DNA of 35,365 nucleotides, taken from an uncultured bacterium (GTDB lineage Bacteria; Desulfobacterota; Desulfovibrionia; Desulfovibrionales; Desulfovibrionaceae). How positions within the stretch are numbered: position 1 is the stretch's first letter; each line of letters opens with the position of its first letter. The position numbers were made by a program, and so were the translations under genes. Shown in pieces: positions 1-8,205 of the stretch. The notes under the pieces are model-generated. The model saw only the letters and a list, made by a program, of their open reading frames with translations. It had not been told where the DNA came from and made no database searches. The stretch covers positions 1 to 35,365 of the forward strand of contig CAJMLK010000027.1 in assembly GCA_905214305.1 (NCBI GenBank), given 5' to 3'.

Positions 1-17
1 CCGCAAAGCGCTTGCCA

Positions 18-665
18 CTAACTTTTAGCCTGGTACAAAAAACCGGGGCCGGTCATGGCGGCGGCAACTTCCTGCCGTGTCCGTTGCTCAAGGGCGGCCA
101 CAAAGGCGTCCATCCTGTCCATGATCGGTTTGGCAAGGTTTTCGTACTCCTTGCCGTAAACAAGGCTTATGGCGCGCTCCCGATCCGGCATGCCCGTGAC
201 GGTATACTGGCCGCCAGCGTCTTTATAAAGGCCCTTGACGAGGTGCATGGCCTCCACTTCAAGCGGCACAAGATTGTTTGAAAGGGTGTTGGCATCGGTA
301 ACATAAGCCATTTCCTGAGCATTTGCCCTGTATCGCGCCAGCAATTCAAGGAGGTTGTGTTTTTCATTGGCAAAAAGGCTCCTGTTGCTGAAGCGCGCAA
401 TCTTGCCAGAGCGTTCGTCCAGAACGGCATTGTAGGCATCTTCATACTTTTTATCGCCGGTAACAGCATACATGCGCACGTTTCTTGTCAGACTTATGGA
501 GCTTTGGCGCAGTTCATCGCCAAGGGTGACCACAATGGCCTTGTTTTCCATCACTTCTTCCACGCGCTGGTTTGATCGCACATAAAGAACCAGTGTGCCG
601 CAAACAAAAAGAATGGCGGCGATGGTAGCCAGATTTATACAGGATGTGGCATTTTTTATCGTCAT
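18..665 (-). CDS. Chemoreceptor-like sensor domain protein, apparently truncated
   Basis: This 215-residue protein has one N-terminal membrane segment (about residues 10-30) followed by a long helical region, the layout of the first transmembrane helix and periplasmic four-helix-bundle domain of methyl-accepting chemotaxis proteins. It stops (TAG at 18-20 on the complement) where a chemoreceptor would enter its second membrane helix, HAMP and signalling domains, and none of these is visible. I chose the ATG at 663-665 because CCGGAG precedes it; the upstream in-frame ATG at 710 has no ribosome-binding site. The last residues lie beside a run of six T in the coding strand, so a frameshift or a sequence error is possible, but the alternative frame shows no membrane helix in the few bases left. 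It may be a decayed chemoreceptor or a stand-alone sensor. The chemoreceptor link is from overall architecture, not from a signature motif. Confidence 0.6.
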   Translation of the reverse strand: MTIKNATSCINLATIAAILFVCGTLVLYVRSNQRVEEVMENKAIVVTLGDELRQSSISLTRNVRMYAVTGDKKYEDAYNAVLDERSGKIARFSNRSLFANEKHNLLELLARYRANAQEMAYVTDANTLSNNLVPLEVEAMHLVKGLYKDAGGQYTVTGMPDRERAISLVYGKEYENLAKPIMDRMDAFVAALEQRTRQEVAAAMTGPGFLYQAKS

Positions 666-1390
666 AACGCGCGCTCCGGATCTGGTTGAGCCTGTTGGTG
701 AAAAAGTCATGAAAAAGAATATGGTATTTTATAAATACTGAAACGGATATTTATGCATTTTAATTAGAGGCGGCGCGCAAGATGGTTCGTTTTTCTGGTG
801 GCAGCAGCCGTTTTCATCCTGTGGCGATTGCCTGTTCTCGTGCCGAACAACAGGGCACGAGAGGTAAGGCATGTCGGCGATGCGGGGTGAATGGCGTGGA
901 AAAGCTTTTTGATAGCGCGTGGTTGTGACTGCCTTCGGGCGGCATTCTTTGCGGGCAGCGGGGGCGGTACGCCCAGTGCCGATGCCCGCTGCTTGCACGG
1001 CAGCGGGGCAAGTTGCGGTGCGTATGCCCCGGATGTGTGACGGCTTGATTTATGGCATTTTTAAGATAGATTCAAAGCGCTGGCCTGTTCGTCTGCTGAT
1101 CCTGGCCGCCGGGCCGGGCGCGAGCCTCATCTGTCATCTGGCGCTGCTGTTCTGTCATAATCGCAGGACTGCCGCGCTGCCGCCTCTCTTGTTGTACCAA
1201 TCCTTCTTGTGCCTTCCGGCCGTTGCATAAGGCGGCCTTTACGGATGGCGTTTCAATAGACCTGGCTCATTGTTGTGCAGAAACAGGGAAAAGACCGGCT
1301 GCGCCCGTTGCATTTTGCATGGGGCGGGAGTATGGCGCACCTCGTTATTTTGCCCGCCACAAGGGCATGAGACTGATATAAGGACTGACT
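666..1390. other. Non-coding region between divergent genes
   Basis: This 725-base stretch separates the minus-strand sensor gene from the plus-strand MFS gene. No reading frame looks genuine; the open frames on both strands have low-complexity, arginine- and proline-rich translations without domain features. About 720-775 is AT-rich and probably holds the promoter of the sensor gene. An 8-bp stem (985-992 with 1000-1007) is the only clear hairpin. I see no RNA gene. Confidence 0.5.
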
Positions 1391-2581
1391 ATGACCACCA
1401 TCAAAACTCCAGAGGGAAGGCGTCTCTGGGTTCCTGTTTTTACGCTTGCCCTGGCCGCCTTTATTTTTGTTACCACTGAAATTCTGCCCATCGGCCTGCT
1501 GCCGGAAATTGCCGCCGACCTTGGCGAAACAGAAGCCTTTACCGGCCTGCTCGTGGCCGTGTACGCCTGGGTTGTGGCGCTGCTGTCCCTGCCCCTGACG
1601 GCCCTTACGGCCCGCTTTGAGCGGCGCAAGCTGCTGCTTTGGCTTTTCGCCATTTTCATTGCGGGGCATGTGCTTTCGGCGTTTGCCTTCAACTTTGCCA
1701 CGCTGATGGTAGCGCGCATATGCGTGGCAAACGCCCATGCCGTGTTCTGGTCCATAGCAAGCCCCATTGTGGTGCGTGTGACGCCCCCGGCCTTGAAGGC
1801 CAAGGGGCTTGCCATCATCATTGTGGGTGGTTCACTGGCAACGGTGCTCGGGGTTCCGCTCAGCACTGTCATCGGGCAGCATTTCGGCTGGAGAACGGCG
1901 TTTCTGATCATTGGGGGCGTGGCCTTTTGCATCGCGCTGATTTTGTGGCGGCTGTTGCCGACGCTTGAATCCAAGGACACGGGATCGTTCAAAAGCGTGC
2001 CCGCCCTGTTCCGCAACAAGGAGCTTGCACTGATCTATCTACAGACCATGCTCGTCGTTACGGGGCACTTTGTGGCGTATACCTATCTGGCCCCTCTGCT
2101 CATTCAGACGGGCGGCTTCACGGAAGGGGCCGTGCCCGTATTCCTGCTGATCATGGGCCTGTCCGGCATTGCGGGCAGCATATTCGCCACGCGTCTGGCG
2201 GGCAGCGGATCAAAGCTTGTCTTTACCGTGCCGCTGGTGACCATTTTTATCTGCCTGCTGGCGCTTAATGTGTCCATTGACCGTCTGCTGCTCATCGTGC
2301 CTCTGTGCGTCGTGTGGGGCGGCAGCATGGCGGTGCTGGGCCTGCTGTTCCAGAGCAGGATACTTGAGCTTGCCGCACATTCCGCTGATATCGCCACATC
2401 AATCTATTCCGGCATTTTCAACGTGGGTATTGGCAGCGGTGCGTTTATCGGCAGCCTGGTGTTCAACAGGCTGGGCCTTGGGATGACGGGCTATGCGGGT
2501 GCGGCGTTCTTTTTCCTGACCATTCTGGTCAGCCTGTGCGCTGTGCGGATAGGCCGCAGTCAGACTCCGGTGGACGGCTAG
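1391..2581 (+). CDS. MFS transporter, sugar-efflux/drug-efflux (DHA1) type
   Basis: This 396-residue, very hydrophobic protein has about 12 predicted membrane helices, the length and pattern of a major facilitator. The first helix carries the ATEILPIGLLP-like sequence (here TTEILPIGLLPEIA, about residues 28-41) found in the SotB/NepI/AraJ branch of proton-driven exporters, and the loop after helix 2 has ARFERRKLL, matching the motif A position. These exporters move sugars, nucleosides or drugs out across the inner membrane; the substrate here cannot be told. The ATG start is preceded by AAGGA at a suitable distance. It stands alone, with an 87-base gap to the next gene. Confidence 0.85.
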   Translation: MTTIKTPEGRRLWVPVFTLALAAFIFVTTEILPIGLLPEIAADLGETEAFTGLLVAVYAWVVALLSLPLTALTARFERRKLLLWLFAIFIAGHVLSAFAFNFATLMVARICVANAHAVFWSIASPIVVRVTPPALKAKGLAIIIVGGSLATVLGVPLSTVIGQHFGWRTAFLIIGGVAFCIALILWRLLPTLESKDTGSFKSVPALFRNKELALIYLQTMLVVTGHFVAYTYLAPLLIQTGGFTEGAVPVFLLIMGLSGIAGSIFATRLAGSGSKLVFTVPLVTIFICLLALNVSIDRLLLIVPLCVVWGGSMAVLGLLFQSRILELAAHSADIATSIYSGIFNVGIGSGAFIGSLVFNRLGLGMTGYAGAAFFFLTILVSLCAVRIGRSQTPVDG

Positions 2582-2668
2582 GGCCGCGCATGCGGCCACG
2601 CAGGGCTGCCCGCCGTTTTCCGTGGGGCCGTGCCTGCCGCGGCCGTTCCGGTTTCAAAAAGGAGGCTC

Positions 2669-3052
2669 ATGATGAAGATCATTCTGCACCGCGTGTATGA
2701 TCACGACCTGCCCCATGCCGATGCGCGCATTCTGGTCGACCGCATCTGGCCGCGAGGCATTGCCAGAGCCGCAGCCAGCTGGGATGTGTGGCTGAAGGAC
2801 ATTGCCCCTTCCAATGATCTGCGCCACTGGTTTGCTCATGACAGGGCAAAATGGAAAGAGTTTGAGAGGCGCTACACTGCGGAGCTGGACGCCGCCGAAG
2901 CGCCGCTTGCCGAACTGCGCGAGATTCTGGCGGAGCACAGCACGGTTGTGTTTCTGTATGCCGCAAAAGATCAGGACTGCAATAACGCCGTTGTCTTGAA
3001 AGCCTACATGGAAGCTTTGCTCCAAGGGCACGGCGCGCCCGCGTCAGGCTGA
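2669..3052 (+). CDS. DUF488 family protein
   Basis: This 127-residue protein has the features of DUF488 (YeaO-like) proteins: an early RVYD segment, the VDRIWPRG motif (about residues 22-29), a WLKDIAPS stretch and a conserved WF/FHHD-like region (here HWFAHD), then the C-terminal VVFLYAAKD strand. The biochemical role of the family is not established. The start is the first of two adjacent ATG codons, preceded by AAAGGAGG; the open frame extends further upstream but lacks a ribosome-binding site there. It follows the MFS gene by less than 100 bases and could be cotranscribed. A 128-bp repeat begins 45 bases after its stop. Confidence 0.88.
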   Translation: MMKIILHRVYDHDLPHADARILVDRIWPRGIARAAASWDVWLKDIAPSNDLRHWFAHDRAKWKEFERRYTAELDAAEAPLAELREILAEHSTVVFLYAAKDQDCNNAVVLKAYMEALLQGHGAPASG

Positions 3053-3096
3053 CGGGCCTCGGCATGGCCCGTGCCCGGGCCTGCATCCGGGCCTCC

Positions 3097-3224
3097 AGAG
3101 CATTTAACACTTGAAATGCTCGTTTACGGCAGGCAAAAGCCTGCCTCCTCGCATTTCGTGGCAAGGATTTTCAAGAAAATCCTTGCAGAGCAGTTAACTC
3201 ATTTCATTCGTTAACTGCTCTGGC
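3097..3224. repeat. 128-bp four-hairpin intergenic repeat, copy 1
   Basis: The element is 126/128 identical to 11639-11766. It folds on paper into four successive hairpins: GAGCATTT/AAATGCTC; GGCAGGC/GCCTGCC with an AAAA loop; a 12-bp stem GCAAGGATTTTC/GAAAATCCTTGC with a two-base loop; and a 12-bp stem AGAGCAGTTAAC/GTTAACTGCTCT with an 11-base loop. It also begins AGAGCA and ends TGCTCT(GGC), so its ends are inverted repeats. It contains no reading frame and is probably a small non-autonomous mobile or REP/BIME-like element. Confidence 0.9.
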
Positions 3225-3290
3225 CCCGCGCACGGGCAGAGCATGCGCAACGCAGCAATGCTTTTGCCCGGCGGGCTTGTGATGCCGCCT

Positions 3291-3329
3291 GCCGATCTGC
3301 CGTGCCGATCTGCCGTGCCGATCTGTCAG
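3291..3329. repeat. 13-bp tandem repeat, three units
   Basis: Three head-to-tail copies of a GCCGATCTGCCGT unit (the third diverges at its end) sit about 225 bases upstream of kup. It is non-coding; no function is suggested by the sequence. Confidence 0.7.
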
Positions 3330-3350
3330 GCCGGGCTGTCGGGCAGGGCA

Positions 3351-3377
3351 TTGCCAGCAGGCTTTCTCTGCTATAGT
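3351..3377 (+). promoter_or_regulatory. Candidate kup promoter (extended -10)
   Basis: TTGCCA is followed after 15 bases by TGCTATAGT, an extended -10 element. The short spacer is tolerable because of the TG extension. It would give a 5' leader of about 170 bases for kup. This is a motif match only. Confidence 0.4.
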
Positions 3378-3554
3378 GTCCGTTCTGCTCGAAACGGCTT
3401 CCGGATATTCTCTTGCCGCACCGCCGGTTTTGCCGCTTTTGCACTGGGCTTTTTGTCACGCGGCCGCCCCGGTTTTCAATGCATTTTCTTGCACCCTGCC
3501 GTTCCGCAACCCTGCAGGAACGGGCCTGTCTGAAACGGTTTCCGATGGAGACAT

Positions 3555-5369
3555 ATGGATTCGCAAAAAGTATCCCCTGCCAGCGTCATAAAATCTCTGG
3601 GCCTTGTTTTTGGCGACATCGGCACAAGTCCCATATACACACTGGCAGTCATTTTCATGATGACGGAAAGAACCGAAGCCAACTTTATCGGCATTCTTTC
3701 ACTGATCATATGGACACTGCTGCTGCTTGTCACAGTTGAGTATGCATGGCTGGCGATGAGCCTGAGCAAGGCCGGAGAGGGGGGAACCATTGTGCTCCTT
3801 TCCATCCTGCGGCCCATGCTGCAGTCCGGAAAAAAAATAGGCGTGGCCTCGGTGCTGGCATTTATCGGCGTTTCGCTGCTTGTGGGCGATGGCGTCATTA
3901 CGCCCGCCATTACCATCCTTTCGGCGGTGGAGGGGCTGGTGCTGCTGCCGGGCCTTGAAGACGTGCCGCAAAGTGCGCTGGTAGCTCTGGCCCTGCTTGT
4001 GGCCGTATTTCTTTTTTCCATTCAAAAAAACGGCAGCAGCAGGCTTTCGGCCTTTTTTGGCCCGGTCATGGCCGTGTGGTTCGGGGTTCTGGCCTGTTCC
4101 GGTCTTGTGGCGCTCAGCCAGTTTCCGGCGGTGCTCAAGGCCATTAATCCCTGGTACGGCATCGATTTCATGCTGCGTAACGGTCTGGCGGGCTTTTTTG
4201 TGCTGTCAGAGGTCATCCTGTGCGCTACCGGGGGCGAAGCCCTGTATGCCGACATGGGGCATATGGGCCGCAAGCCCATTCTGGTGGCCTGGGGCATGGT
4301 CTTTACCGCGCTTTTGCTCTGCTATATGGGGCAGACGGCCTTTCTTGTCCATAATCCCAGCGCGAACAACGTCCTGTTCGAGATGGTTCACAGTCAGGCA
4401 CGGTGGCTGTACGCCCCGTTTCTGGTGTTGAGCCTTCTGGCGACCATCATTGCGTCCCAGTCGCTTATCAGCGGCATCTTTTCCATCATGTACCAGAGCA
4501 TGGCAACGCATATCATGCCTCTTTTCAAGGTGGACTATACCTCGAAGGAAATGCACTCGCAGATATACATCGGTTCTGTAAACTGGGCCCTGTTCATTGC
4601 CGTGGTGCTGGTCATCATGGGCTTCAAGGAGTCGCACAGGCTCGCCGCTGCCTACGGACTGGCCGTTACTGGAACCATGACCATCACGGGCATTCTCATG
4701 GTCTGGATATTCCACCTGAAAAATCGCCCCTGGCTGTGCGCCACGGCAGCGGCCATCTGCGTTCTGGATGTGATCTATCTGGTGGCGAACTTTTACAAGC
4801 TGCCGCACGGGGGGTACTGGTCGCTGGTCATTGCCATGATACCGCTGGGGATCATCCTCATTTACACGCAGGGACAGAAGGCTGTGTATCAGCGCATGCA
4901 GCCCATGCCGCAAGACGTTTTTATGGAAAAATTCACTGAGCAGAAAAGGCAGGGGCATACCATCAAGGGGACGGCCATCTTTTTTCTGCGCAGTCTGGAC
5001 AGCATATCGCCATATATTTGCCGAACCATGTTTGACAACGGCATCATTTATGAACGCAACGTCATGCTCAGCATTTCGCGCACATATGAGCCGCAAGGTC
5101 TGGAATGCCATTTCGAGGATGCGCCGGTGGCGGGAATACAGGTATTTACCGTTACTGCCGGGTATATGGAGTATATAGACATTGACGGGCTGATGGAGCA
5201 GATGGGCATCAAGCCGCGCGCCATATTTTACGGCGTTGAGGATATATTCACCCGCTCCATCGTGTGGAAGGTCTATGCGGTCATCAAAAAGCTTGCTCCG
5301 CCTTTTGTGCAGTTCTATAAGCTGCCGCTGCATTCCGTCCACGGGGTCGTCAGCCGGATTTCACTTTAG
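3555..5369 (+). CDS. kup: Kup low-affinity potassium transporter
   Basis: This 604-residue inner-membrane protein belongs to the Kup/HAK/KT family of proton-coupled potassium uptake systems. It starts with the family signature GLVFGDIGTSPIYT (about residues 16-29), continues with about 12 membrane helices (GDGVITPAITILSAVEGL near residue 112, GGEALYADMGHMGR near 226), and ends with a hydrophilic cytoplasmic domain of about 150 residues, as in other Kup proteins. The length is normal for the family. ATG is preceded by GGAG. The gene appears monocistronic. Its TAG stop lies inside the left arm of the 149-bp inverted-repeat element that follows. Confidence 0.96.
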   Translation: MDSQKVSPASVIKSLGLVFGDIGTSPIYTLAVIFMMTERTEANFIGILSLIIWTLLLLVTVEYAWLAMSLSKAGEGGTIVLLSILRPMLQSGKKIGVASVLAFIGVSLLVGDGVITPAITILSAVEGLVLLPGLEDVPQSALVALALLVAVFLFSIQKNGSSRLSAFFGPVMAVWFGVLACSGLVALSQFPAVLKAINPWYGIDFMLRNGLAGFFVLSEVILCATGGEALYADMGHMGRKPILVAWGMVFTALLLCYMGQTAFLVHNPSANNVLFEMVHSQARWLYAPFLVLSLLATIIASQSLISGIFSIMYQSMATHIMPLFKVDYTSKEMHSQIYIGSVNWALFIAVVLVIMGFKESHRLAAAYGLAVTGTMTITGILMVWIFHLKNRPWLCATAAAICVLDVIYLVANFYKLPHGGYWSLVIAMIPLGIILIYTQGQKAVYQRMQPMPQDVFMEKFTEQKRQGHTIKGTAIFFLRSLDSISPYICRTMFDNGIIYERNVMLSISRTYEPQGLECHFEDAPVAGIQVFTVTAGYMEYIDIDGLMEQMGIKPRAIFYGVEDIFTRSIVWKVYAVIKKLAPPFVQFYKLPLHSVHGVVSRISL

Positions 5370-5516
5370 ACAGTGTCGTCACGAGCGCCTTTCCCGGTAT
5401 CTCTGTGTCGAACTTCGCTTTTTATTCCGGTCGAGTACCATAAGAGTACACTCCCTGCGTAAAAGGCTCGTTCTCCTTGATATACCAAGGAAATTCATCT
5501 CGTGACGACACTGTCT
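5368..5516. repeat. 149-bp element with 18-bp perfect terminal inverted repeats
   Basis: AGACAGTGTCGTCACGAG at 5368-5385 is perfectly inverted at 5499-5516. The complementarity continues inward imperfectly for about 18 more bases (CTTTCCCGGTATC against GATATACCAAGG). The interior of about 113 bases has no convincing reading frame. Such a layout fits a MITE-like non-autonomous element or a large structured RNA at the 3' end of kup. I see no target-site duplication, since its left edge sits within the kup stop codon. Confidence 0.8.
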
Positions 5517-5672
5517 GGAGTAACTTGCTTTCAGCCTGCGCGGTTGAAAGCTTGCCATGTCAGGAACAAACTGGCCCGGCGCAGGCCGGAGACGTGTTTT
5601 TACAGAGGGGGCCGCACGGCCCCCTCATGATGCCCGATACCGCGCGCCAACGCCGCAACACAAAGGAAATTC
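5370..5672. other. Non-coding region between kup and trmI
   Basis: These 303 bases hold most of the 149-bp inverted-repeat element and a GC-rich hairpin just before trmI. No gene is seen. Confidence 0.6.
5605..5626 (+). promoter_or_regulatory. GC-rich hairpin in the trmI leader
   Basis: GAGGGGGCCG and CGGCCCCCTC form a 10-bp stem with a CA loop, 46 bases before the trmI start. No U-tract follows, so it is not a standard terminator. It could stabilise or regulate the trmI leader. Confidence 0.5.
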
Positions 5673-6581
5673 ATGATTCCCTACGGTTCTCTTGTTGTCT
5701 ATGTGACCCCCAAGGGCCGCCGCTACACCAAAAAGCTGACCGAAGGTCAGGACTGGCACAGCAATGACGGCGCCTTACCGGCCGCTGATGTGGCCCGCTG
5801 CGATTTCGGCAGCGTGATCTACACCAACCAGCAAGTGCCCATACAGGTCATGGAAGCCACCCTTTATGACCGCCTCAAGACGCTCAAGCGCCAGACGCAG
5901 ATCATCTACCCCAAGGATATCGCCTATATCTGCCTGCGCCTCGGGGCCGGGCCGGGCCGCACCATCATTGAGGCGGGCTGCGGCTCCGGCGGTCTGACAA
6001 CGGGCCTTTCATGGTTCTGCGGCCCCACGGGGCGCGTAGTCAGCCACGAGGCCCGCGAAGAATTTATGGCGCTGGCCCGCCGCAACCTCGAATGGGCTGG
6101 CGTAGGCCAGAATGTGGAGCTGCACCACAGGGACGTGGCCGAAGGCTTTGCCGTTACCGGTGCGGACGCGCTTTTTCTGGACGTGCGCACGCCCTGGGAA
6201 TACCTCGACCATGCAGTTGCGGCCGTGCGCCCCGGCGCGAGCTTCGGCTTTTTGCTGCCCACGGTGGATCAGGTGAGCAAGCTTTTGCTGGGCCTTGAAC
6301 GCGGCCCCTTTGCCGATGTGGAGGTCTGCGAGATACTCATCCGCCAGTGGAAGCCGGTGGCTGACCGTCTGCGCCCCGAAGACCGCATGAACGCCCATAC
6401 GGGCTTTCTGGTCTTTGCCCGCCAGCAGGAACGCAATCAGGACTTTGAGTCGCGCAAGCCCCTCGGCACGCGCGAACGCAAACAGGAGGCCGCGCGTCTG
6501 GCCCGTCTGGGACTGGACGAAGCCGCCGGACAGGAAGACGCCGCCGCGCAGGCTGAGGCGGAAGATCAGGATTTGGCATAA
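5673..6581 (+). CDS. trmI: tRNA (adenine-N1)-methyltransferase, TrmI/Trm61 family
   Basis: This 302-residue protein matches the TrmI family, which uses S-adenosylmethionine to make m1A58 in the T-loop of tRNA. The N-terminal beta domain (about residues 1-75) is followed by a YPKDIAYI segment and the SAM-binding motif EAGCGSGGLT (about residues 100-109). SHEAREEF is motif II and LFLDVRTPWEY (about 167-177) fills the usual LDLPxPWE catalytic position; the arginine there replaces the common proline-preceding residue. The C-terminal 45 residues are charged and alanine-rich, an extension beyond the core. AAAGGA precedes the ATG. It is convergent with hldD. Confidence 0.92.
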   Translation: MIPYGSLVVYVTPKGRRYTKKLTEGQDWHSNDGALPAADVARCDFGSVIYTNQQVPIQVMEATLYDRLKTLKRQTQIIYPKDIAYICLRLGAGPGRTIIEAGCGSGGLTTGLSWFCGPTGRVVSHEAREEFMALARRNLEWAGVGQNVELHHRDVAEGFAVTGADALFLDVRTPWEYLDHAVAAVRPGASFGFLLPTVDQVSKLLLGLERGPFADVEVCEILIRQWKPVADRLRPEDRMNAHTGFLVFARQQERNQDFESRKPLGTRERKQEAARLARLGLDEAAGQEDAAAQAEAEDQDLA

Positions 6582-6590
6582 TGCTTCAGC

Positions 6591-6627
6591 GGCCCTGTGC
6601 GGATTTTTCAAAAATCCGCACAGGGCC
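6591..6627. terminator. Long-stem hairpin between convergent trmI and hldD
   Basis: GGCCCTGTGCGGATTTT (6591-6607) pairs perfectly with AAAATCCGCACAGGGCC (6611-6627) over a three-base loop. It starts 10 bases after the trmI stop and could stop transcription from both sides, though a U-tract outside the stem is lacking. The apex GGATTTT/AAAATCC is shared with other hairpins in this window. Confidence 0.65.
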
Positions 6628-6755
6628 GCATCCGTTTTCAGCCGCAGGGGCAGCGTATCCCCGGACAGGCGCACCCCAGAGCCGTCCGCCCCGAAGACAG
6701 ACCGCCCCAAAGGGGCACAGCCAGCCCCACAATTTCACGCCCACGACTGCCGGTT

Positions 6756-7727
6756 CTACAGATAGGGGTCTTCCGTATCCAGATAGCCCTTCACGTAGTC
6801 GGCCACGCCTTCTTCAAGCGACGTAAAGGCCAGAGGGCAATCCGCCCGCCCGAGCCAGTCCATGTCGGCCTGCGTGTAGTGCTGATAGCGTCCGCGCAGA
6901 CTGTCGGGCATGTCCACATACTCGATGCGGCATGGCCGGTTCAGGGCAGCAAACACGGCCCGCGCAAGGTCATTGAAGCTGCGCGCCGTTCCTGTACCCA
7001 CATTGTGGATGCCGCAGACATCATTACGCTCCAGCAGCCAGGCCATCAGGGCCGTGCAGTCCTTGACGTAAACAAAGTCACGCTTCTGTTCCCCGTCTTC
7101 CACATCCGGGCGATCAGAGCTGAAAAGCCGCAGCTGCCCTTCCTGACCGATCTGCCGGTGAGCCTTGGCGGCCACGCTCTGCATGTCGCCCTTGTGATAT
7201 TCATTGGGGCCGTAAACATTGAAAAACTTCAGGCTGGCTACCTGGGTCTGCAAGCCCTCGCGCAGCAGCCAGAGGTCAAAAAGCTGTTTGGAGTAGCCAT
7301 ACATGTTCAGGGGCCGTAAATGCGGCACAAGATGCTCGTCATCACTGAAGCCCAGCGAACCGTCGCCGTAGGTTGCGGCGGAACTGGCATTGATAAAACG
7401 GGCGCCCTTGTCCAGCGCATACCGGCACAGGTCGCGGCTGTAATGGAAATTGTTTTCCATCAGAAAATCCGCATCCTTTTCCGTGGTGGACGAGCAGGCT
7501 CCAAGGTGAACCACGCCGCTGACCTTCCAGGGCAGGGCATCGCGCTGCACAAGCTCGTAAAAACGGTCCCTGTGCATATAGTCCACGTAGCGCCGCTTGA
7601 CGAGATTGCGCCATTTTTCGCTCCGCGCAAGATTGTCCACAATCACCACATCTTCAATATTCATGCAGTTGAGCTGCCATAAAAGAGCGCTGCCCAAAAA
7701 GCCCGCTCCACCGGTAATCACGAACAT
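6756..7727 (-). CDS. hldD: ADP-L-glycero-D-manno-heptose 6-epimerase
   Basis: This 323-residue short-chain dehydrogenase-type epimerase converts ADP-D-glycero-D-manno-heptose to the L-glycero form, the last step in making the heptose precursor of the lipopolysaccharide inner core. The NADP-binding motif is TGGAGFLGS (residues 5-13), the serine-rich segment NASSAATYG lies at 113-121, and the catalytic YxxxK is Y143-GYS-K147 in the family-typical NMYGYSKQLFD. NVYGPNEYHKG is also typical of HldD. The open frame runs 55 residues further upstream, but GGAGG directly before this ATG and the start of the Rossmann strand here fix the start. It stands alone on the minus strand. Confidence 0.94.
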   Translation of the reverse strand: MFVITGGAGFLGSALLWQLNCMNIEDVVIVDNLARSEKWRNLVKRRYVDYMHRDRFYELVQRDALPWKVSGVVHLGACSSTTEKDADFLMENNFHYSRDLCRYALDKGARFINASSAATYGDGSLGFSDDEHLVPHLRPLNMYGYSKQLFDLWLLREGLQTQVASLKFFNVYGPNEYHKGDMQSVAAKAHRQIGQEGQLRLFSSDRPDVEDGEQKRDFVYVKDCTALMAWLLERNDVCGIHNVGTGTARSFNDLARAVFAALNRPCRIEYVDMPDSLRGRYQHYTQADMDWLGRADCPLAFTSLEEGVADYVKGYLDTEDPYL

Positions 7728-7752
7728 GGATACCTCCATTACATCTTTGCAC

Positions 7753-7781
7753 ATGGTAGCCAGTGCCGGGCGTGATCGCAA
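7753..7781 (-). promoter_or_regulatory. Candidate hldD promoter
   Basis: On the complement TTGCGA is followed after 17 bases by TACCAT, ending 25 bases before the hldD start. Both boxes match the consensus at four of six positions, so this is a weak prediction. Confidence 0.35.
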
Positions 7782-7878
7782 GAGCCGCCATGTGTCTGTC
7801 ATGCCAGTGCGCCCTTCCTCTGGACACGGGCAGCCAAGTTTGCCACTATGCGGCATCTGTAAAACCAAGGGGACTACC

Positions 7879-8205
7879 ATGAAAGTGTGCATCGCCTACA
7901 TGCACGGCAAACCGGTCATGCTCGAACTGCGCGATGGCATCGCCCATATTGATGACGAAGCCCAGCCCATCAAGAACCTTGACCCGGAAATGCTGCAAAA
8001 CTTCAGCGAAAGCATCAGCGCCATACCCTATAGCGCGGACCCGGGATACGACGCCCTGGTCAATGCCAAAAGAGCCGCCTTTATCGTTGACCTTCTGAGC
8101 AAGGCCGTGGGGGACGAGTGCGTCTCCAGGCTGACCCACATTCTGGACCATGTACATTACGATGTGATGGAATATCTTGGTGAAACCGGAGACAATAATG
8201 CTTGA
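7879..8205 (+). CDS. Small protein of unknown function preceding SufC/SufB-like genes
   Basis: This 108-residue soluble, acidic protein is not one I recognise. It starts MKVCIAYMHGKPV, with two predicted beta strands, then an acidic segment and a C-terminal helix pair containing a HILDHVHYDVMEYL histidine-rich stretch (about residues 87-100). There is no signal peptide or membrane segment. AAGGGG precedes the ATG. Its last codons overlap the start of the SufC-like gene by 8 bases, so the two are translationally coupled and almost certainly act together. A role as a partner or regulator in Fe-S assembly is inference from context only. Confidence 0.8.
   Translation: MKVCIAYMHGKPVMLELRDGIAHIDDEAQPIKNLDPEMLQNFSESISAIPYSADPGYDALVNAKRAAFIVDLLSKAVGDECVSRLTHILDHVHYDVMEYLGETGDNNA

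Larger units (their letters stand above)
3053..3554. other. Non-coding region with repeat, tandem repeat and kup promoter
   Basis: No gene is visible in these 502 bases. They hold the first 128-bp four-hairpin repeat (3097-3224), a short 13-bp-period tandem repeat built on GCCGATCTGCCGT (about 3291-3329) and a candidate extended -10 promoter ahead of kup. Confidence 0.6.

Noticed and set aside
729..998. Small open frames in 720-1250 as genes
   Set aside because: They have no ribosome-binding sites, overlap one another on both strands and translate to low-complexity sequence.
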